Source: an uncultured Oscillospiraceae bacterium
Lineage (GTDB): Bacteria > Bacillota > Clostridia > Oscillospirales > Acutalibacteraceae
Direction: 5' to 3'
Length of the DNA stretch: 44,111 nt
Assembly: GCA_948471095.1 (NCBI GenBank)
Contig: CAOKRG010000018.1
Location: 1-44,111, forward strand
Shown here: piece after piece, positions 16,543 to 24,720 of the stretch
Numbering within the stretch: the first letter of the stretch is position 1
How the letters are laid out: every line of letters begins with the position of its first letter
The notes under the pieces: generated by a model
The model's database searches: none
Told to the model about the DNA's origin: nothing
What the model saw: the letters and a program-made list of their open reading frames with translations, nothing else
Translations under genes and position numbers: made by a program

Positions 16543-17400
16543 TTGAAACGAATCATTTCCATTCTGCTTGCCTGCGCCCTGCTCTTCTCCCTTTCCGCCT
16601 GCGGCGGCTCCGCCGGAGACTCCAAAGCGGCCCACGTTCTGGACAACAAGGACAGCCTGGTTCCCATGGACGAGCTAAGCCCCGCTAAAAACAGCCAAAA
16701 GCTGGGCTATCAGCTGGAAGAGCCCGCCAAGGGCGAAGAGATCGCCGTCATGACCATGAAGACCGGCGAGGTCATCAAAATCCGCTTCTTCCCCGACGAG
16801 GCGCCCAAGGCCGTGTATAACTTCAAGCTCCACGCCATTCAGGGCTACTATGACGGCCTGACCTTCCACCGGGTGATGGAAAACTTCATGATCCAGGGCG
16901 GCAGCCCGGACGGCACCGGCACGGACGGCGTCAGCGTGTGGGACCAGGACTTTGAGGACGAGTTTGCCGGCAACCTGGTGAACATCGACGGCTCCCTCTC
17001 CATGGCCAACCGGGGGCCTGCCACCAACGGCAGCCAGTTCTTCATCAACTGCACTAACACGCCGGTCCAGTCCAGCCTGTGGAGCCAGTATGAGCAGGCC
17101 TTTGAGGAATTCCAGGAGGTGTATAAGGAGAACAAGGAGTACATCGACTCCAACCCCAACCTGAAGACCCTGGACATGGACAAGGTCACCGAGGAATACA
17201 AGGCCCTTTATGAGGCCCAGGGCGGCAACGTGCACCTGGACGGGGCCTACTCCACCAATGGCACCGGGCACACCGTGTTCGGGCAGGTCTTCGAGGGCAT
17301 GGACAGCGTGTACGCCCTCTCCAAGGCCGAGACCGACCCCAGCAACGACAAGCCCCTGGAGGACATGGTCATCGAGAAGGTGGAGATCGTGGTTTACTAA
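16543..17400 (+). CDS. Cyclophilin-type peptidyl-prolyl isomerase, lipoprotein
   Basis: Catalyses cis-trans isomerisation of Xaa-Pro bonds, here outside the membrane. It is 285 residues and starts at TTG, with AGGAGG upstream. A lipoprotein signal ends at LSAC (Cys20). The cyclophilin domain shows the catalytic FHRVMENFMIQGGSP (Arg about 107), the NRGPATNGSQFFI segment, and the closing HTVFGQVFEGMD. Between the last two lies a mostly helical insertion of about 60 residues not found in a minimal cyclophilin. It is probably a folding helper at the cell surface. Its TAA coincides with the edge of repeat R6. Confidence 0.92.
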   Translation: MKRIISILLACALLFSLSACGGSAGDSKAAHVLDNKDSLVPMDELSPAKNSQKLGYQLEEPAKGEEIAVMTMKTGEVIKIRFFPDEAPKAVYNFKLHAIQGYYDGLTFHRVMENFMIQGGSPDGTGTDGVSVWDQDFEDEFAGNLVNIDGSLSMANRGPATNGSQFFINCTNTPVQSSLWSQYEQAFEEFQEVYKENKEYIDSNPNLKTLDMDKVTEEYKALYEAQGGNVHLDGAYSTNGTGHTVFGQVFEGMDSVYALSKAETDPSNDKPLEDMVIEKVEIVVY

Positions 17401-17613
17401 GAGCCTGTATTCACAAATGAAGAACGATTACGCTGACAGGTAAAAGTAGGAAATATACGCGGTCCAGGTGCGTTAGGCACCTGGCAGGGTTCTTAGGGAC
17501 GGAGTCCCGCAAGTTCATCTTTGATGAACTTGGCCGCCGGAGGCCTTAACAGTACTTAAAAGGGCCGTAGGCCTCTTAGGGACGACTTGGCGAAGCCAAC
17601 GTCATAAGTCCCG
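17398..17613. repeat. THA repeat copy R6
   Basis: Begins with TAAGAGCCTGTATTCACA, whose TAA is the stop of the cyclophilin gene. Then come the ACGCGGTCCAGG module; CCAGGTGC/GCACCTGG (17464-17484); GGGAC/GTCCC around GGA (17496-17508); AAGTTCATC/GATGAACTT around TTT (17511-17531); GCCGCCGGAGGCC; and the purine-bulge hairpin in reverse, GGGAC...GAC-TTGGC/GCCAA-GTC...GTCCC around GAA (17579-17612). Most modules are in reverse orientation compared with R5 and R8. Confidence 0.8.
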
Positions 17614-17712
17614 GCCTGCTTTTCCTGTCGTTTAGCGCAGAAGTAATATCCCGGTCAAGTTCTAAAGGCCCACAGGAACGCGCCCGCCATTTTATGCAAA
17701 AACCATAAGCAT

Positions 17713-17756
17713 GAGCCCGCCGTAAAACCGGAACCTCCCGGTTTTGCAGCGGGCTC
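17713..17756. terminator. Large hairpin between convergent genes, probable terminator
   Basis: Outer arms GAGCCCGC/GCGGGCTC (17713-17720, 17749-17756) and inner arms AAAACCGG/CCGGTTTT (17724-17731, 17738-17745) form one tall stem. T-rich tracts follow on both strands (CTTTT at 17760-17764; GGTTTTTG on the minus strand). It would end the sugar operon (stop at 17831). Tails are imperfect. Confidence 0.55.
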
Positions 17757-17830
17757 TCCGCTTTTAATGGGAAAGGCAGAGGGCGGATTCCGGCCGCAGG
17801 AGGCAGAGGAGCGGCCGTCCCGGCTCTTCC

Positions 17831-18715
17831 CTACCCCTTGATGGCTCCCACCATAACGCCCTTAATGAAGTAGCGCTGCAGGAACGGGTAGATGCACAGA
17901 ATGGGCAGGGTGGCGATGACCACCACGGCGTACTTGACCAGCACCTGGTACATGTCGTTGGTGTAGGTGCCCACGGTGTTCATATTGGTCATGGAGGACA
18001 TGTCGTTGGCAATCAGGATTTCCCGCATAATCAGCTGCAGGGGGTACTTGGCCCGGTCCCGCAGAAAGATCATGTGGTTGAACCAACTGTTCCAGTTGCC
18101 CACGCCGTAGAAAAGGGTCATGGTGGCCAGCATGGGCTTGGAAAGGGGCAGGTAGATGCTGGTGAAGGTCCGCAGGGGACTGGCCCCGTCGATCTTGGCG
18201 GATTCCTCCAGGGAGTCCGGAATGCCCAGATAGGAGGTCCGCATGACGATCAGGTTCCAGGTGTTCACCAGGCCCACCAGGATAATGGCCATCCGGGTGT
18301 TGTAAAGGCCCAGATTGTTCACCAGCAGGTACAGGGGGATCAGCCCGCCGGAAAAGTACATGGTGAAGATAATGCCCAGCATAATGGGCTTGGCCAGCAT
18401 GGCGTCCTTCCGGGAGGTGACAAAGGCCCCCGCCGCCGTGACCGCCAGGCTGCACGCCGTGCCCACCGCCACATAAAAGATGGTGTTCATGTAGCCGGTT
18501 AGAATATTGGGGTTGCGAAAGGCCAGGGTGTAGCCCTCGAAGGTGAAGCCCAGGGGCCCCAGCAGCAGGCCGGTGTGCTTCATGATCCGGGCCGGCTCGC
18601 TGAGGGAGGCGAAGACGATATAGAGCATGGGATACAGGCACAGCGCCCCCACCAGGCACAGGATAATCCCGTTGAGCAGCGGAAAAATGGACTTGGGCCG
18701 TTTACGCAGTTTCAT
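17831..18715 (-). CDS. Carbohydrate ABC transporter permease, YtcP type
   Basis: Second membrane subunit of an oligosaccharide importer, 294 residues, about six helices. The EAA loop that docks the ATPase reads EESAKIDGASPLRTFTSIYLP (about residue 190-210). The C-terminus ends KGVMVGAIKG, a common end in this family. It starts 12 bp after permease 1 and is the last gene of the operon. No ATPase gene is present, so a shared MsmX-type ATPase encoded elsewhere is expected. The substrate is discussed under the GH172 gene. Confidence 0.93.
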   Translation of the reverse strand: MKLRKRPKSIFPLLNGIILCLVGALCLYPMLYIVFASLSEPARIMKHTGLLLGPLGFTFEGYTLAFRNPNILTGYMNTIFYVAVGTACSLAVTAAGAFVTSRKDAMLAKPIMLGIIFTMYFSGGLIPLYLLVNNLGLYNTRMAIILVGLVNTWNLIVMRTSYLGIPDSLEESAKIDGASPLRTFTSIYLPLSKPMLATMTLFYGVGNWNSWFNHMIFLRDRAKYPLQLIMREILIANDMSSMTNMNTVGTYTNDMYQVLVKYAVVVIATLPILCIYPFLQRYFIKGVMVGAIKG

Positions 18716-18727
18716 TGGGGTCCCTCC

Positions 18728-19645
18728 TTACCACATGCCCACTTCGAACAGGCGCTTGGAGACCTTGTTGGCAATGACCAAAAGCACCAGGTTGATGACG
18801 GAATTGAGCAGGCCCACCGCGGAGCTGTAGCTGAAGTTCATCTGCATCAGGCCCATGCGGTACACATAGGACGAGATCACGTCGGCGGTCTCATAGGTCA
18901 TGCCGTTGTAGAGCAGAATGATCTTTTCAAAGCCCAGGCTCATCATCTGCCCCACCTTCATGATGTAGACGATGGCGATGGTCTCCCGGATGCCGGGCAG
19001 GGTGATGTGCCACATCTTCCGCCAGCGGCCCGCGCCGTCGATGGTGGCGGCCTCGTACAGGCCCTGGTCGATGTTGGTGATGGCGGCGATATAGATGATG
19101 CTGCCCCAGCCCAGCCCCTGCCAGATGTCCGTGATGGTGTAAATGGGCCGGAACCAGCCCGGGTCCAGCATAAAGGAGGTGCGCCTGCCCCCAAACAGGG
19201 CGATCAGGTCGTTGACCACGCCGTCCTGGCGGGTAAACTCCAAAATCATGCCGCACACCACCACCAGGGAGATAAAGTAGGGCATGTAGGAGACGGTCTG
19301 CACCGTGCGCTTGAAGAGGGGATTGCGGAGCTCGTTGAGCAGCAGCGCGAAGATGATGGGCGCGGGCAGGCCGAAGGCCAGGGCATAGAGATTGATCATA
19401 AAGGTGTTGCGGATCAGCGCCCAGCAGGTGCGGCTTTGAAAGAAGGCCTCGAAATGCTTTAGGCCTACCCAGGGGCTGCCCATTATGCCCAGCCCGGGGG
19501 AAAAGTCCTTAAAGGCGATGATCTGCCCATAGATGGGGCCGTAGCAGAAAATAAGGTAGAACAAAATCATGGGGACGGCCAGCAGGTAAAGGGGCCAGTT
19601 CCGGCGCATATCGCGCCCCAGCCGGGGCAAAAGACCGGTTTTCAT
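18728..19645 (-). CDS. Carbohydrate ABC transporter permease, LplB type
   Basis: First membrane subunit of the importer, 305 residues. A basic N-terminus is followed by six predicted helices and the EAA loop YEAATIDGAGRWRKMWHI near residue 190-207. The segment after helix 1, GPIYGQIIAFKDFSP, is typical of the LplB branch that imports glycan fragments with large lipoprotein binders. It lies 115 bp after the solute-binding protein gene. Confidence 0.93.
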   Translation of the reverse strand: MKTGLLPRLGRDMRRNWPLYLLAVPMILFYLIFCYGPIYGQIIAFKDFSPGLGIMGSPWVGLKHFEAFFQSRTCWALIRNTFMINLYALAFGLPAPIIFALLLNELRNPLFKRTVQTVSYMPYFISLVVVCGMILEFTRQDGVVNDLIALFGGRRTSFMLDPGWFRPIYTITDIWQGLGWGSIIYIAAITNIDQGLYEAATIDGAGRWRKMWHITLPGIRETIAIVYIMKVGQMMSLGFEKIILLYNGMTYETADVISSYVYRMGLMQMNFSYSSAVGLLNSVINLVLLVIANKVSKRLFEVGMW

Positions 19646-19760
19646 GGTTTCATCTCCTCCAACGGGAAAGATTGGTGGAAAAGCCGCCGCACAGCGCTTG
19701 TACGGCGGCTTTTCCCAGGACTTGGATCGATCAATCTATAGGAAAGAAACAGACGAAGGC

Positions 19761-21434
19761 TTAGTGGCTGTTGTAGGTGTCCAGGCCCTTCTGCTGGTAC
19801 TCGATGGCCTTTTCAATGCCCAGCTTCTTCAGCTCCTCCACAAAGGCGTCAAAGTTGTCCAGGGGCTCCATGCCCATGATGAAGCTGAGGATCATCTGGT
19901 CCTGGTAGGTGTTCACCTCGGTCATAATGCCGCTGTACTCCTTGGCGTTCTCCACCGGCACCTCGCTGGGGGGCATCTGGTCCGTCCGGTCGTTGTTGGA
20001 GATCCAGGTGCTGATGGACGCCCAGCTGGCCTCGATCTGCGGGTCGGGCATGGCGAAGGCGTTGTAGATATAGGGGCCGCAGAACAGCTTATACTTCCAG
20101 GAGGACACGGCATAGTCCAGCCCGTCCGGGTTGTTGGCGATCAGGTCGGTGTACACGGGGCGGCCGTCTTCCATGTTGTAGCTGCGGCCCTCAATGCCAT
20201 AGTTGAACAGCATGGTGGACTCTTCGGTGTACCAGTTGTCCCGCCAGCGGCACACCGCCTCCAGCCGGTCGTCGGAGACCGCGGTGGTCAGGTAGTCCCT
20301 GCGGCCGTTGCCGGTCTCCACAATGGGGGACAGGGAGCCCAGGTGCAGCTGGTCGCCCTTGTTCTTCACCGGGTAGGGCACTGCCGCCACCTTGCCTTCT
20401 CCCCCTTCAAACAGGGAGTTGTACAGGGGCACGATGTCCTGGTAGGTCTCGGTGATGGAGCCGGCCTTGCCCGTGGTCAGGTACTCGGCGTAGAAGTTGG
20501 AATCGGAAGCCGTGGCGGCAAAGTCCGGGTCCAGCAGGCCCTCGCTGTACCACTGGTTCATCAGGGCCAGGTAGTCCTTGAAGCCGGGCTCCATGGGGCC
20601 GAACTTCACCTTGCCGTCCTCCTGGTAGAAGCCGGCGCCCACGCCGAAGGCGCTGACGAAGATGGACTGGCCGGAGCGGCCGGACTTGGGCAGGATCAGG
20701 GGGGCGGTAGCGCCCTTCTGGTCCCGGAAGGCCACCAGCATCGTGTGCCAGTCGTCGATGGTCTCCGGCGCATCCAGCTTCAGCTCCTCCAGCCAGTCGG
20801 CGCGCACTGCCGGACCCGCCCAGGGAGAGATGGAATACTGGCCCTTGTCGCCCTGGTTCTCCGGCAGGTTGAACTGGCCCCAGCCCCAGATGTGGCCGTT
20901 GGTGGTGGTCATCTGCTTGCGGATCTCCGGGTTGCTGTCAATGATGGCCTGCATGTTGGGCGAATACTCCATCAAATCGTCCAGGGGCCGGTAGATGTTC
21001 TCGTCAATGGCGCTGTCCGCGCCGCTGGGATAGTCATAGCTGATGATGTCCGGCAGCTCCTGGGAGGCAACCATCAGGTTGTACTGCTCCAGCTCCTGGC
21101 CCACCGGGGGATGGATGAAGTTCACATGTACGCCGGTCTGGCGCTCCAGCTCCTGGAAGCACTCGTTGTCGTTCCAGTCGGTGAGCACCTGGGCCGCGTT
21201 GGAGTGCAGGGGCACCCAGTAGGAAATGGTCTCGCCCGTTCCGGCGGGCTCTGCCTGGGAAGAGCTGTCCTCCTGCGAGGCGGCGGAGCTGGAACTGGAC
21301 GGGGCGCTGGAGGAAGAGGACAGCGCGCTGCTCTCGGAAGAAGGCGTGGAACAGGCGCTCAGCGCCAGGCTGGCGGCGCAGGCCAGGCAGGCCAGCAGAG
21401 CGATGGACTTTCTTTTGGAATTCCTTTTAGTCAT
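19761..21434 (-). CDS. Extracellular solute-binding lipoprotein
   Basis: Binding component of the importer, 557 residues, the large class that works with LplB/YtcP permeases. The signal peptide ends in a lipobox LSAC (Cys28), then a Ser-rich flexible linker (about 29-62) leads to the binding domain. The start is ATG at 21434. The 122-bp gap before it contains CGAAT/ATTCG around GGC (near 21491), a possible processing or operator site, and no convincing promoter. The large pocket domain suggests an oligosaccharide ligand rather than a monosaccharide. That is a family-level inference. Confidence 0.93.
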   Translation of the reverse strand: MTKRNSKRKSIALLACLACAASLALSACSTPSSESSALSSSSSAPSSSSSAASQEDSSSQAEPAGTGETISYWVPLHSNAAQVLTDWNDNECFQELERQTGVHVNFIHPPVGQELEQYNLMVASQELPDIISYDYPSGADSAIDENIYRPLDDLMEYSPNMQAIIDSNPEIRKQMTTTNGHIWGWGQFNLPENQGDKGQYSISPWAGPAVRADWLEELKLDAPETIDDWHTMLVAFRDQKGATAPLILPKSGRSGQSIFVSAFGVGAGFYQEDGKVKFGPMEPGFKDYLALMNQWYSEGLLDPDFAATASDSNFYAEYLTTGKAGSITETYQDIVPLYNSLFEGGEGKVAAVPYPVKNKGDQLHLGSLSPIVETGNGRRDYLTTAVSDDRLEAVCRWRDNWYTEESTMLFNYGIEGRSYNMEDGRPVYTDLIANNPDGLDYAVSSWKYKLFCGPYIYNAFAMPDPQIEASWASISTWISNNDRTDQMPPSEVPVENAKEYSGIMTEVNTYQDQMILSFIMGMEPLDNFDAFVEELKKLGIEKAIEYQQKGLDTYNSH

Positions 21435-21556
21435 CTGAGAAACACCTCTTTAAAAAGCGATTTTATGGTTTGATCAGCGAAACTTTAGCGAATGGCATTC
21501 GTAATAGTATGGCTCCCTTTTTTGCGCGCATGTATCATTCACGCGGTTTCAAAGGG

Positions 21557-22168
21557 CTAGCGCTCGCCTTCCCGCAGGACGCCCAGCGTGCCGCCCGGAT
21601 GCCACCGGACGTATTGGGCCGGGTCCAGCCCGCGGTAGGCCTGCAGCAGCAGGCTGAGCCGCTGGATCACCACGTTCTCCACCAGAATGGAGATGCGCGG
21701 GGCCCGGTTCAGGGGGCCGCCCTCTTCCGGCACGCCGGCATAGAGGAAGACCTCCGCCTGGGCGGCCAGCCAGGAACCCGCGTTCCCGCTGACGGCGATG
21801 AGGGAGCAGCCGTTGTTCTTGACGGCGTTTACCGTGGATTTCAGCTCCGTGGTCTCGCCGCTGTTGGAGATGGCGATGACCACGTCGCCGGGCACCAGCT
21901 GCCCGCAGGAGCCGTGCACCGCCTCGGTTCCGTGAAGGAAATAGGCGGGCGTGCCCGTGGAGGACAGCAGCGAGGCCCCATAGGCGGACACGTGCCCCGG
22001 TTTGCCGATGCCGGTAATATGTACCCGGTTGCCGGCCCTTTGGGCCTTTAGAATCAGCTCAGCAGCCTGCACGTAGGCCCCGTCGTCCACGCTGCTGAAA
22101 AAGTGCTCCATCTCCCGGGCGGCGGTCTGGTCAAACTGTTTGAGCGCGTTTAAATCCCATTGTTCCAT
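21557..22168 (-). CDS. SIS-domain sugar-phosphate isomerase, KdsD/GutQ-like without CBS
   Basis: A 203-residue protein made of one SIS domain. Phosphate-binding signatures are GIGKPGHVSAYGAS (about 49-62) and ISNSGETTEL (about 99-108). The KdsD-family end motif HPGGTLG (about 191-197) is present. KdsD/GutQ enzymes interconvert D-ribulose-5-phosphate and D-arabinose-5-phosphate. The CBS pair of full-length KdsD is missing, as in known SIS-only members. A Gram-positive has no Kdo to make, so a catabolic role is likelier. The start is ATG 22168, with AGGAGG 8 nt upstream. It lies between the PfkB kinase and the transporter genes. Confidence 0.85.
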   Translation of the reverse strand: MEQWDLNALKQFDQTAAREMEHFFSSVDDGAYVQAAELILKAQRAGNRVHITGIGKPGHVSAYGASLLSSTGTPAYFLHGTEAVHGSCGQLVPGDVVIAISNSGETTELKSTVNAVKNNGCSLIAVSGNAGSWLAAQAEVFLYAGVPEEGGPLNRAPRISILVENVVIQRLSLLLQAYRGLDPAQYVRWHPGGTLGVLREGER

Positions 22169-22181
22169 GTTCAATTCCTCC

Positions 22182-23165
22182 TCAGCCGCACCGGGTCAGC
22201 TTTTCCGGCAGGAACAGCAGCTCCGTCTCCCCCCGCTCCCGGATGAGCCGGTTGATCTGCTCCAGCGAGGGCAGGGAGGTCTGGGCCCCCAGCGTTGAAA
22301 CCGTCAGCGAGCCCACATAGTTGGCCATGCGGACCGCGGTTCTGTGGTCCGCCCCGGCGGACACGAAGGTGGAAAACGCCCCGATGAAGGAGTCGCCCGC
22401 GCCGGTGGGATCCACGGAAACCACATTGTCCAAAGCGGGGAGCAGGAAAAACTCCCGGCGGTTTCCAAAGGCGGCCCCCGCCCGGCCCAGGGTGATCAGA
22501 ACATTCTCCACGCCCATGTCCAAAAACCGCTCCACTGCGGTCCGGACGCTGTCCGGGTCCGCGGCGCCATTGCGAAAGCGGATGGGCGCTCCGGTCAGCT
22601 CCCCGGCCTCGGACTCGTTGGAGGCCACATAGGTCAGGCCGGGAATCAGCTCCCTGCTTTTTTCATCGGCGGGGGCCGTGTTCAGCATCACCGGCACCCC
22701 GCTGCGGCGGGCGTACTCCATCACCCGGCGGTTCACCTCCAGAGGGATCTCCAGCTGGAGCAGCACCATGTCGTACCGGGCGATCTCCCGCTCCAAGAAG
22801 GCGACTTCCTCCAGGGTGATGCCCATGTTGGCTCCCGGAACCACGATGATCCGGTTCTGGGTGGTCCCGTTTTCGTCCACCTGCAGCTGCACGTTGCCCA
22901 CCGAGGAGGGGTTCTGGCGGTCGGTCATCACATGGCTGCAATCGATGCCATCCGCGAGGCAGGCGTCGATCAGCTCCTTTCCGAAACCGTCGTCTCCCAC
23001 CTTGCCCACCATCGTGACCCCCGCCCCCAGCCGGGCGGCCTGGATGGCCTGGTTGGCCCCCTTGCCGCCCGTGGCCATCTGAAAGCCGCACCCCAAAACC
23101 GTCTCGCCCTGGCCGGGGAATTTGCGGGTGGAAACGATCAGGTCCTTGACAAAGCTGCCCACCAC
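22182..23165 (-). CDS. PfkB/ribokinase-family sugar kinase
   Basis: ATP-dependent sugar kinase of about 327 residues. The first signature reads GGKGANQAIQAARLGA (about 33-48) and the catalytic signature is DPTGAGDSFIGAF with the base Asp near 252. It is closest in pattern to ribokinases, which phosphorylate the 5-OH of pentofuranoses. The start is uncertain. GTG 23165 cuts into the first strand (KPRILVVGS), yet no ATG, GTG or TTG lies further upstream in frame, and a strong GGGAGGAG site ends about 40 nt before it. An unusual start codon is possible. It lies between GH172 and the SIS isomerase. Confidence 0.88.
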   Translation of the reverse strand: MVGSFVKDLIVSTRKFPGQGETVLGCGFQMATGGKGANQAIQAARLGAGVTMVGKVGDDGFGKELIDACLADGIDCSHVMTDRQNPSSVGNVQLQVDENGTTQNRIIVVPGANMGITLEEVAFLEREIARYDMVLLQLEIPLEVNRRVMEYARRSGVPVMLNTAPADEKSRELIPGLTYVASNESEAGELTGAPIRFRNGAADPDSVRTAVERFLDMGVENVLITLGRAGAAFGNRREFFLLPALDNVVSVDPTGAGDSFIGAFSTFVSAGADHRTAVRMANYVGSLTVSTLGAQTSLPSLEQINRLIRERGETELLFLPEKLTRCG

Positions 23166-23216
23166 CAGAATCCTTGGTTTACCCTTATCCGTTGGAATCT
23201 CCTCCCTTCATGGCGC

Positions 23217-24299
23217 TCAAACCACTTCCAGCTCGTCCTTGCCCTTGAGCGCCGGGAAGCCGGCCGTTGGCAGCGTCTGATACCAGAACGCCACCGAGGC
23301 GATGTCGTCCCGCAGGGGCAGGTAGCGCCCGCCCTCCCGCCAGCCCAGGGCCTGGATGGTCACCCGCAGGCTGGACTCGAAGCGGATGGGGTCGGCAATG
23401 TGGAAGCGGTAGAGGCCAAAGCGGTTCTGGCTCTGGTAGAGCTTATCCTGCCCCACCTTGTACATGCCGCCGTAGGGTGTGGTGAACTCCGCGTAATTTT
23501 TGTGGGTGTGCGGGTCCTCGAAATTGTAGGAGCCGCAGAAATAGTCCTCGGTCCCTGTGCCGCAGATGGTGGGATACTCCCCATCGCCGTCCAGGTAGAA
23601 CTTGATCTCGCCCTCGCCCCACCAGTTGTTGTTGTTTACGCCCCAGGCCATATAGGTGCCCACATAGTGGCCCTTGCCGCTGACGCCGTCCAGAATGGTG
23701 TAAACCTCCTTGTAGGGCAGGGGGTTCACCCGGCGGAACTGGGCGTGGAAGTAGGCCGCGTCCTCCGGAACCGGGCCCAGGGCGTAATCGACCTGGTAGT
23801 AGTAGATTACGTCCTCCTCCGCCCGGTTTTCCAGGGTGATGCGGCAGCGGCTGCGGAAGGGCATGGTCCAGTAGCAGTTGAAGGCGCTTCCCGGGTTGAC
23901 GCAGACCGCCAGGGTAGAAACCTGGAAGTATTCCTGCCAGCCGCTGCAGAAGAAGTCGCCTACCGGGCACTCCACAGAGGGAGCCTCCTGGCCGTCCCAA
24001 TAGAAACGGATAATGGTATTGCGCCATTTGCCCGTGGGGGTCATCCAAATGTGCTGGATGGCCCCGGGGCCTTCGATGTCGGCCACCTCAAAGGTCTCTC
24101 CCGCCGGGATGCGGACGCAGGGGTTCACCTTCCAGCCCTTGCCCAGGTCCCGGGCCGCAGCCTTGGCGAAGCCGTCTTCCAGCTCGCACCTGGCGCCCCC
24201 GCCCTTTTGGCCGGTGTAATTTTCCGGGCTGATGGAGCGCGTGACCGCGTTGGAGAGCAAAGAAAGGTTTCCAATGTGGTTTGACATGCCATCATACAT
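23217..24299 (-). CDS. GH172 glycoside hydrolase (DUF2961)
   Basis: A 360-residue protein of the DUF2961 family, now GH172. Characterised members act on alpha-D-arabinofuranosides or on alpha-fructofuranosyl linkages (difructose anhydride I), which share furanose stereochemistry. The hallmark region is present: WWGEGEIKF (226-234) and GTGTEDYFCGS (247-257), giving candidate catalytic glutamates E229/E231 and E251. There is no signal peptide, so it acts in the cytoplasm on imported oligosaccharides. The ATG at 24299 has GGAGG 9 nt upstream. It is the first gene of the six-gene sugar operon, under a consensus promoter with an operator. Confidence 0.88.
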   Translation of the reverse strand: MYDGMSNHIGNLSLLSNAVTRSISPENYTGQKGGGARCELEDGFAKAAARDLGKGWKVNPCVRIPAGETFEVADIEGPGAIQHIWMTPTGKWRNTIIRFYWDGQEAPSVECPVGDFFCSGWQEYFQVSTLAVCVNPGSAFNCYWTMPFRSRCRITLENRAEEDVIYYYQVDYALGPVPEDAAYFHAQFRRVNPLPYKEVYTILDGVSGKGHYVGTYMAWGVNNNNWWGEGEIKFYLDGDGEYPTICGTGTEDYFCGSYNFEDPHTHKNYAEFTTPYGGMYKVGQDKLYQSQNRFGLYRFHIADPIRFESSLRVTIQALGWREGGRYLPLRDDIASVAFWYQTLPTAGFPALKGKDELEVV

Positions 24300-24319
24300 G
24301 GTAATGCACCTCCAATTTC

Positions 24320-24333
24320 TGATATCGGTATCA
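24320..24333. promoter_or_regulatory. LacI/CcpA-type operator (cre-like)
   Basis: TGATATCGGTATCA (complement TGATACCGATATCA) has a central CG and arms TGATA/TATCA. It fits the cre consensus TGWNANCGNTNWCA at every fixed position. It lies about 7-20 nt downstream of the predicted transcription start, a classic roadblock position. CcpA or the local LacI protein could bind it. Confidence 0.7.
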
Positions 24334-24347
24334 CATTGGTTTCCTGT

Positions 24348-24376
24348 ATTATACTCGATCTCTTTCGCCTTGTCAA
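24348..24376 (-). promoter_or_regulatory. Consensus sigma-A promoter of the GH172 sugar operon
   Basis: Minus strand: TTGACA (24376-24371), exact 17-bp spacer, TATAAT (24353-24348). A perfect match at both boxes implies strong transcription when the downstream operator is free. The stretch 24377-24611 beyond it shows no gene. Confidence 0.88.
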
Positions 24377-24611
24377 TACATTTTTCAAACTTTTTTCTGA
24401 TATTTTTTGGATTATTTCTATCAATCCCGAAAATTACCATCTCTCTTCGGAGATTTATTTGGAAAACTTTTTCATAAATATGGTATCGATTGGATATTCC
24501 GGAATGAAGCCTCGCCGAAAGGACCGGCACCGTAAACGCAGCCCGAGGAGGGACCCTCGCGGGTCAGGAGGCAAAGCCCCCGGCGTTCCAGCCGCCCATG
24601 TCCCCGGCCCG

Positions 24612-24657
24612 CACAAAAAACAACGCCTGCTGAAAGGCGGGTCCCTTCCAGCAGGCG
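24612..24657 (-). terminator. Rho-independent terminator of the hybrid kinase gene
   Basis: Arms CGCCTGCTG and CAGCAGGCG (24624-24632, 24649-24657) form a 9-bp stem. On the minus strand it is followed by TTGTTTTTT. It lies 64 bp past the stop at 24721. Confidence 0.85.
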
Positions 24658-24720
24658 CTTGCCGCGCAAAATACAGTTTTGAAGCGCTAGATTCCTCTCC
24701 CTTTGCCGAGCCCGCCGCTT

